Shown here: positions 57,166 to 64,000 of the stretch, piece after piece
Numbering within the stretch: position 1 is the stretch's first letter
Layout of the letters: each line of letters opens with the position of its first letter
From: Oscarella lobularis
Taxonomy: Eukaryota; Porifera; Homoscleromorpha; Homosclerophorida; Oscarellidae
Direction of reading: 5' to 3'
Length of the DNA stretch: 64,000 bases
NCBI RefSeq assembly: GCF_947507565.1
Contig: NC_089177.1
Location: 1,052,648 to 1,116,647, forward strand
The notes under the pieces: model-generated
Database searches by the model: none
Seen by the model: the letters and a program-made list of their open reading frames with translations, nothing else
Told to the model about the DNA's origin: nothing
Translations under genes and position numbers: made by a program

Positions 57166-60100
57166 TTAGGAGTCTGAAGAAACGGTCTGAGTTTTTTTGC
57201 TTTTGATAAATTCGGCCCCTACGCGAAACAAGCCATAGACCATTTTACCTAAATATAAAGCAAAAAATATTAGAAATGACAATTTGGTTTTGGTTAGTGA
57301 AGCTTACATATAATGCAGATCAGAAAGAAGCTGTTTGCTGTTATGACAATAATACTAAATCGCTTTTCGTCTAAAAGGCTGTTGTATCCTGGATCTCGTT
57401 TGTCTTGATAGGACAGAAAAAACACTGCTCCCATCATAAGGTTGGTACAAATCACGCTGAGAGCAATCAGCTGTAGCCAATGCTCAGATCTGCGTTCAAT
57501 TGGTTGAAGTTGAGCGTGCAGAACGAGAAACAACACTGCCAAGAGCGTCGCCAAAGCGAGTCCAGAGTGACTCATTCTCCCAAAATATCCTATTCCACTT
57601 ATAAGCACCAGCTTTCGAAGAATCTCAACGACCTCCCAAAACCAAAATCGAGGTTTGTAGTTGCCATCAAGAAATGCCAAACTGTCATAGAAATCGCACG
57701 TAAAGGAACATTGCTCCCAAAACGTTCTTTTGTTCTTCATTTTCAGTGCCACGAAGAGGAGGATTGGAAGAATAATTACGTAAGAAATCAAAATCCAGCA
57801 GACAGCCCAAAGGAACGTAGACGCTCCAAAATTGCATTCAACACTATAGTCGTCCTTTAGTATCCACTTGCAGTATTGATCTTGAGTGGACTGGTTCAGC
57901 GACTCGTGAAAGCATACTTTCATGCACGTCCAGGTTTTATAGGGAAACGTCGCCATGATAGACGCCGCCGTCGACGGATAGCCGACAAACAGTATCCACC
58001 AACTGTTTCTTAGACAGGCAGTCCTCACTTGCGAAACCCTTAGCCTAAACGTAGTCGTGGACAGTCTAGAGGCTGAGCGCCGAATAATCCTCAGCCTTAT
58101 CTTGTAGTAGACCCAGAAACAACACAAGAAGCAAAGCTGTATTGCAACTTTCAGTCCAGGAATTTCCAGAGCGTTGAAACGGAGTTTTTCGTTCAGACAG
58201 GAGATGGCGGCCACAGCCAGAATGTTGAGCTCTATCGTTTTCATAAAGTGTCCAACGGAAAGAATCGCTTGTGGCCATGGTACGTACGAAAGGGCGTCGA
58301 GCACAGCCGACATGACCTGAAAGAAGCCGACGAGAATTTTGAGCGAGGAGCTGAGCTGATCGACAACGAAGTTCGTTTTTTTGTTACGTACGTTCTTGTC
58401 TATAACGTAGAGAATCGTTGCCAGGAAAACGAGAAGAGCAAGAAAGCCAAAGATTTGAAGAATGGTTCTCCATTTTTGAGGGCACGCGTAACATTTCTGA
58501 AACCAGAAGTGGTATCCTGTGGAGCAGTTTCCGCACAGTATGCCTTCGTATCCTTCAGTGCACATGTCGCTGTTATTTATTCTCACAGAAGAATTTCTTC
58601 CATTGCAGCTTTCGCTAATTGGACAGAGATGTATTTTTGGCAAAAAGCCAGTAAAATTTGTCGTGTTTCGGTTGTAGTCGTTTCCTCGATTCTCTAGATT
58701 TTCCACTAAGAGTGAATACCGATGCTCTGCTTCCGCATCTTCCCACCTCCACCAATACTTGTTAGCCACGCTTAGATAATCATCTTGACATTGTTCTCCC
58801 TTGCCATTGCATTTTACGCATTCTCCGTATCGGTCCAATCGAAAATGATTACTCACGCAGTCGCACGCTCTGTAGCCGGCGTGCTTAGTCGTATCGGTTC
58901 CACTCGGGCACACATGACAGTCAGCAGCGGAATTTGCAGATTTCTGATGCAAACCCACGTACGTTCCATGATCGCACTTTATGCAGGAATTCTGTCCCGG
59001 CCTGTCTTGGTAGTATCCACCTAAAAATATATTAAATACAGCACTATTTAAACAAAAATCTTTCTTTCTTTACCTTTAGGGCAAGAAACGCATCGAGCGT
59101 TCCTATGGTAATAGGTGACGCACTTTTTACCCGTCGGGCACTGACGGCACTTGTAACCCTCGCCCATTCCGGGAGAAGCAACGTTTTGGCATTTAAAACC
59201 GCGAGTCTCTAAGAAGTCAGCAGATGTCCGTGGCACATGAATCAAGGCAAGGTTTTTCGACGTTATACAGTGTCTGAAAAAACAATTACGGCGCGAGATA
59301 TCAGCATTTTAATTAACCAAGTTCTGCAAACTAACAAACGAGTGTTTGATTGCATAGTTGGGATTTCCTGAAGCCCGGTGCACGTCAGAAAGCTAAAACA
59401 GTATTGATTTAAGAAATGGATTTAATCAAGCTACTTACATGTTAACGGTTTTAGTTTGGCTTGAAAGAATCAAAGAATTTCGAGACGCATTCCGAACAGG
59501 GTTCTCTTGCATGAGGCTAAAATACGAGAATCTGTTAATTAAGCCGCAATTTTCTTTTTGTAGACATACATGTTTTCAATGTTATCTAGAGTTGTAAACG
59601 CATAATCTTCAATAGTATGTATCTTATTTTCCATCAAATTCCTAAAACACTAGTAGCAAATCATTCTAATTTTTTTTAAGTTTTAACTTACAAATGAATT
59701 AGTTTCACAAGACCAGCAAAGGTTGACTTCTTGATGACAGATATATTATTGTACAGAGACGATCTGCAACAGAATTGTTCACAGGTTTTATATACATCTA
59801 ATGTGTCTAGACCATACAATTTGTAAAGGCTGACTTGGTGAGTTAAAGTAGGTGGAAACTCCGTAAGTTGGTTTCCGGAAATGTCTCTAGTAGAAAATGC
59901 TCTTAATTTTTTTGTAGGCAGTAACCTTACAAATGTGTGACAATTCGAACATCTGACAGGAAAGTAGGGTCGATGTAAGTCAGAAAATTATTTGGAAGAT
60001 CTCTAGCGGAACCAATATAAATTGACGTATTGTACGCATTGCTTTCCCTTACAATTCAAGAATCACAAGAGCGTCTTCGTTATCTGACGACCACCCTTTC

Positions 60101-61542
60101 AGTGACGCAAGGCTATTGTTGGAGACGTCTCTAAGATGCCATGTACAGTCAGAAATGCATTGCAGTGTAGCCGTTACCGTACAGAATCGTAAGAACTCTT
60201 TTCCCAAGTGCACGGTGTAGATGCGAAAACATCTGCAATTCAAGACGTACTAGGTGGTTGTCGCCAATATCCCTGAACAATCCCCTACAACTGATTTTCG
60301 GTAATAGCATAGAGCTTTGTTCTTACAGTTCACTGAGCCGGGGCAATAATCGAAAAGCATCTTGAGAAATTTCTGAAATTTCATTTTTGTTCATTTTTCT
60401 TAATTAAATAAACGCAAATATTTATCTCAAAACAATTTTTAAAATAACTTACAAATCTGATAGGCAAGGAAGATCTAGTGCTTGCGCTTGCAACCGAGTT
60501 AGGCTATTTGCAGTTAGAACTCTAAAAAAGAATTTTCGCATGCATATTAGAGCGCATGCTCTTGTCAAATTATACAATTGAAACTGTGCCATCCCAGATG
60601 CACATTTCCCGACATTCACAAACATATTCGAACTTAGGTTTCGTATTTTGTTATAGCTGAGCTGCCTACGCAGATTTCACTTGGTATTCGTTTGTCAGCA
60701 ACTAATATATATACAGTACTTACAACAAAGAGAGTGATGTCAGGTTTTGAAAAGAGTTCGGCTCTATCACCTTTATTTCATTATCCGAAAAGATACTAAA
60801 TTTACATTGGGGCGTTATTTATGCCGCGGTGCCGTAAGTTCAACTAACATTTTTCCAAGAGCCGGAAAATTGCTGAGACATCCGCTGTGAAGGTGTTCTA
60901 TACTGTTGTTCTGAAAGCTCCTAAATACACATCACAATGATGAGTTACGTGTACAACGTTTCATTACAGAGAGATTAAAGATGAATAGATGAACTGAGAA
61001 TCAAACATCCCACAAATACTAGCCAACTTATTCTGACTCAAATCTCTACATCACCAAACGAAAACAGATATTTCAGGCTAAATGTTAGTCTATATAATTT
61101 TTAGTGTTTGAGACTTACACCTCTTCTACTGTCGCAGGCAATAGAAATGACTCCCTTAGTTTATTCTCTTGGCCATGGCTGCAATACACATTCTTCCTTA
61201 TAGTATGTTAAAATGAGGTCTTGACATCTTACATTGTTTTTAGATTCTCGAAGCCAATGAAATAATGGCGGTCAATACTTTCAATTTCGTTGTTGTTAAA
61301 GGCGCTGTAGTCTTATCGTCAACGGCATATAAACCTTTCTTGTCCTCACTACGATCGTACAATAGTGTGGCATTCGCTGGAAAGCTGCCGTTGTCGGGTA
61401 ATGCACGCAGATTTCGGAAGCTGCAGTCGACCATGCCGCCGGTCAAGTCACACGTACACACTTTACAGCCATGGTACACACTTTCTGTCGTGGTCATCCA
61501 CGACGCAAGTGCAATAAACGCGAGTACGACGTCTTGGCGCAT
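57166..61542 (-). CDS. LRR / cysteine-rich / multipass membrane receptor-like protein
   Basis: The start at 61542 gives signal peptide MRQDVVLAFIALASWMTTTE, an LRR N-cap (CKVCTCDLTGGMVDCSFRNL) and then leucine-rich repeats, each on its own exon of about 72 bp (for example SSLYNNISVIKKSTFAGLVK near 59750). After the repeats come Cys-rich ephrin-receptor/GCC2_GCC3-like modules (ECQEC-type; GEGYKCRQCPTGKKCVTYYH, CVSCPKG, ADCHVCPSGTDTTKHAGYRA, CTEGYEGILCGNC). The 1.6 kb penultimate exon then encodes about seven to eight membrane spans (TILQIFGFLALLVFLATILY; WILISYVIILPILLFVAL; LALATLLAVLFLVLHAQLQP). The last exon encodes KMVYGLFRVGAEF...TQTVSSDS, TAA at 57166. The membrane part is not a classic GPCR and resembles TRP-like or polycystin-like proteins seen in invertebrates. 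Number of LRR exons not fully resolved. Confidence 0.75.
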
Positions 61543-61906
61543 CGTCTCAAAAGCTCTAGAATCGAAAGTACATTAGGTAATATCCAGGGTGACTTCACAG
61601 CGGGCGGGACTAGCTCTTAGAGCTTGCTCAAGCGAGAAGGCAATTACGTATGATCTTACTAATGATCTCATTTTTACCTCCACCTACATGTATATATATA
61701 TTCCGCTTTCACCTTCTGGACCGTCCCATACCCTCTATTTCAACACTATTGAACGACGAAAATCTCGTACGAGTCCCAGAAAGCGAAAGAGGAAATTAGA
61801 TGAAGAGATTAGCTAGAAACAAAGAAAACCACTTCCTCCTTTACTTTCTAAGCCTTGATATCTACATAGGAGCCTCACAAATCGCGCTGCAATCACTTCT
61901 CTCGCT

Positions 61907-62518
61907 ATGTTCTCCGTTCGTCTCGAACTTCTACTAGCAGTTGTCGCCGCTGCCGCGGGAAGTTTTCCTACCGAGTTCTACGGCAATTATTCGTTGCCGT
62001 GCACAAAGGAATTGTGCCTTACTCCTTGCGGTGAGTGCCATTTCTTTATGACGCCATTTTCCGCACGTGTTTCTTGACATAGCAAATCTAAGCAGAGACG
62101 TGGAGTTTTTTAGAATGGCCCTTGGTAACTTTCCAATACAACCGAATGTCGAAATGGTCACCCTAAACGTTACCATCCAACCAAGCAAGCAACTATAAAG
62201 ATACAAAGTCGAACAATTCGAGATAATAGCTCACTCTTTAGGAGTAAATTTGACTGACCTACAAGTGTCTCTGATTGCCAGGGCTACCGTACAACCGGGA
62301 TACCCATGAAATGCGTTCTAAATGACAGCGTTTGCCATGACACCAAAAAGAAATGGCAGAACCGTTCCTGCCCTATTCCAGCAAAACGTACACGTACAAA
62401 AGAGGAGATACAAAATCTAATTAGAACTACTCTGCTTGTAGGACCAACTACCTATTCTGCAAAATTCGCTTCAGCTGACGTGAAAACGTATTTAGACATA
62501 ATAGTAAAGACGTAGCGT
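61907..62518 (+). CDS. Small secreted protein, exons unresolved
   Basis: Exon 1 (61907-62030) is convincing: ATG, signal peptide MFSVRLELLLAVVAAAAGSF, then YSLPCTKELCLTPC and a GTGAGT donor. Downstream open pieces lie at 62087-62194 (DVEFFRMALGNFPIQPNVEM then VTLNVTIQPSKQL) and 62290-62518 (CVLNDSVCHDTKKKWQNRSC ... ADVKTYLDIIVKT, TAG). The first piece runs into TAA near 62197, after which YKVEQFEIIAHSLGVNLTDL continues in the same frame. Either an intron is misjudged or the gene is broken. The VTLNVTI...LGVNLTDL pattern loosely echoes the FTVTSRG...LERYVG segment of the RECK-like proteins. Function unknown. Confidence 0.45.
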
Positions 62519-62911
62519 CACGTCATGTTTGCGATTTAGATTAGCGGAACTGGGTCTCTCAAGGTTACTGACAACAGCAACAACGTACTGATTTGTGTAC
62601 ATCTCAGTGTGGCAGGGCCAGGGAAGGGAAAAGAACAAATCGGAACAAAATCTACAGGAATTTGCGGAAGCCGTTTCCTCAAAGCGTTTACCACTTGGCA
62701 AACCAACTAGTACTAGTCAAAATCAGAAAACTGCAAACATCTAGCTTCCTACGCAAATTATACACACTGCCCTTCGCCTACTTCAGAGCTGCAACGAATA
62801 GCAAAAAACCCACACTTTTAGAGAAATAAATTACTCGCTCGCTTTGTCTACATCCCTCCGCTGTGTCTGTCATGCTAAATATAGAAACAATCTAAGATAT
62901 ATATAAACACG
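62519..62911. other. Convergent spacer
   Basis: 393 bp between the small secreted gene (+) and the RasGEF gene (-). No gene, repeat or RNA structure seen. Confidence 0.5.
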
Positions 62912-63832
62912 TCACAAATCTGGTTCCGCGACAGCAGAGCGTCGAAGTAGTTCTTTTTCATCAGGGACGGGATCTAAATCTTTAAGGTGCTGATACACGG
63001 GCTATATACAACAGAGAAGATGAAACCGGTAGGCAACCGAGGGGTCGCGCTTACCTTGAGAACTCCTATACCGTACGCAACTTGCTGATGCCGCTGAATT
63101 CCTCGCAAAGCCTTCGCGTATAACCTGTACTTATGAAAGTTGATCACACCCGGGTGACCGGGCAAAAAGGTCGGATTTCCTTCTTCAATAAATGTCAATT
63201 CTGACAAAATAACTCCTGAGAAAAGACGTTTTAGAAAAAAAAAGGGCTCGAGCTAGATTTATCATTATTATTAACCGAGGTATGGAATACACGGTTGCTG
63301 GTTAACTTGATGCAATTCTTGCCGGTAGTTCATATAGTTGTCAGCACTGGATATGAATCGGTTCAATTGTCCTAATAGTGCTCTCGTCTTCGTAGGCAGA
63401 GCCTGCACAAACGGCTAGCTGTTTCGAAACAGAAGTCATGCATCTACGTACCTCCCACGTCAAGCCCATCCGGCGTATAGCCGACGACGTTTGAGCCGTC
63501 ATTATCGTAAAAAGAGTATTGAAGTTCTTGATTTCGTAGCATTTCTGCAAATTATGAGTCAAGTCTCTCAATTAGTATATTACGAGTTGGACTGATTACC
63601 CTAGCCGTTCGCGTAAAATAGGTCATAGCCGAGGCGCGTTTTTCAGCCGTGTCTCCTTTCACAATGATGTCAATTATCCACGACGACAGCTAGCAGACGT
63701 CATATAAGGCTATCAATAGCCTGAGCGTTCATCTAATCTTACATTATTAGCTCGGTTGATCAGATTCAGCATATTAGGCGCCAGCTGTTGACTCTCCGGA
63801 TAGTTCCACGGCAAGCCGACGCACTCCCGTGG
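62912..63832 (-). CDS. RasGEF catalytic-domain protein (3' part)
   Basis: Guanine-nucleotide exchange domain for a Ras-family GTPase. Exons in order: ECVGLPWNYPESQQLAPNML then NLINRANN; LSSWIIDIIVKGDTAEKRAS with AMTYFTRTAR; NLQKCYEIKNFNTLFTIMTA with QTSSAIRRMGLTWE (the helical C..L.NFN..F.I..AL core); ALPTKTRALLGQLNRFI; MNYRQELHQVNQQPCIPYLG; VILSELTFIEEGNPTFLPGH then PGVINFHKYRLYAKALRGIQ; PVYQHLKDLDPVPDEKELLR with AVAEPDL, TGA at 62912. The catalytic hairpin region and the TFIEEGNP motif are intact. The first exon here needs an upstream partner, but the DNA immediately upstream (63870-64000) is a copy of the arylsulfatase 2 promoter and start. Which RasGEF (SOS, RasGRF, other) cannot be decided without the N-terminus. 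Confidence 0.82.
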
Positions 63833-63896
63833 CTAATCAGTCAGCCACGATCAACGCTTTGTATTCGATACTAGCTGTTTGAAAAATGCAGATCAC

Positions 63897-63904
63897 TCAC
63901 GTGA
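63897..63904. promoter_or_regulatory. TCACGTGA E-box upstream of arylsulfatase copy 3
   Basis: Same 8-mer as in both arms of the palindrome upstream of arylsulfatase 2, 42 bp before the start codon. Candidate MiT/TFE (lysosomal CLEAR-type) site; duplicated with the gene, so not independent support. Confidence 0.45.
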
Positions 63905-63946
63905 AACTTGGCCCGGATAGTACAGTACTCAAGTTCTAACGGACTA

Positions 63947-64000
63947 ATGGCAACGACGAAATCAATATCGCTGTATCTCCTTCTGCTAGTAATGCACGAC
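63947..64000 (+). CDS. Arylsulfatase copy 3 (5' end only)
   Basis: Identical to the first 54 bp of arylsulfatase 2 (55442-55495): MATTKSISLYLLLLVMHD. The upstream 63873-63946 also matches that gene's promoter, except that the right palindrome arm is missing. The gene runs out of the window, so whether it is complete is unknown. Confidence 0.8.
   Translation, partial: MATTKSISLYLLLLVMHD

Noticed and set aside
61589-61816. 75-residue plus-strand frame ending in a basic segment
   Set aside because: Low complexity, in the presumed promoter of the LRR gene, and no similarity recognised.

Overview
The window is animal nuclear DNA. Genes are packed closely and many have several introns of roughly 45-80 bp with GT-AG (occasionally GC-AG) ends. 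The gene content is metazoan: a Frizzled-type receptor, two RECK-like proteins, a fused UDP-GlcNAc 2-epimerase/ManNAc kinase, an SLK/STK10 kinase, a RasGEF, a Tudor germline-type protein, ARID5, TCERG1 and SPATA24. Compactness plus a divergent Frizzled lacking the usual KTxxxW suggests an early-branching animal. My best guess is a homoscleromorph sponge of the Oscarella type; that species guess is inference.

Left part (1-6.3 kb): 5' part of LSM10 (-), head to head with a GH27 alpha-galactosidase (+), then an ARID5-like DNA-binding protein (-) and a SPATA24-like coiled-coil protein (+).

Expansion zone (6.4-18 kb): eight copies (A-H, all on -) of a small secreted protein with a fibrinogen-C-like start. 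Four have one exon and four have two. They are separated by decayed tails of SPATA24 and by displaced fragments of the GNE gene, one half inverted. Copies D and H are broken. This is the most unusual part of the window.

Middle (18-37.5 kb): GNE (+), the GID/CTLH E3 ligase subunit RMND5 (+), a 1.5 kb gene-poor stretch with a 38-42 bp minisatellite, a C8orf82/UPF0598 gene (-) sharing an 85 bp promoter with a BOD1-like gene (+), a Frizzled-like 7TM receptor (-), SLK/STK10 kinase (-) and an RRM-Tudor protein (-).

Right part (37.7-64 kb): two tandem RECK-like GPI-anchored proteins (-), TCERG1 (-), a 1.5 kb repeat-like stretch, a TMED4/9 p24 cargo receptor (+), a NUDT7-type CoA diphosphatase (-) head to head with the first of two intronless arylsulfatase B genes (+), an LRR/cysteine-rich/multipass receptor (-), a poorly resolved small secreted gene (+), the 3' part of a RasGEF gene (-), and at the very end the start of a third arylsulfatase copy (+).

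Functional themes: lysosomal glycan breakdown (alpha-galactosidase, arylsulfatases), sialic-acid synthesis (GNE), cell-surface signalling (Frizzled, RECK, LRR receptor) and ordinary housekeeping. Coordinates given for spliced genes are the coding span from start to stop; exons are described in the evidence where I worked them out.
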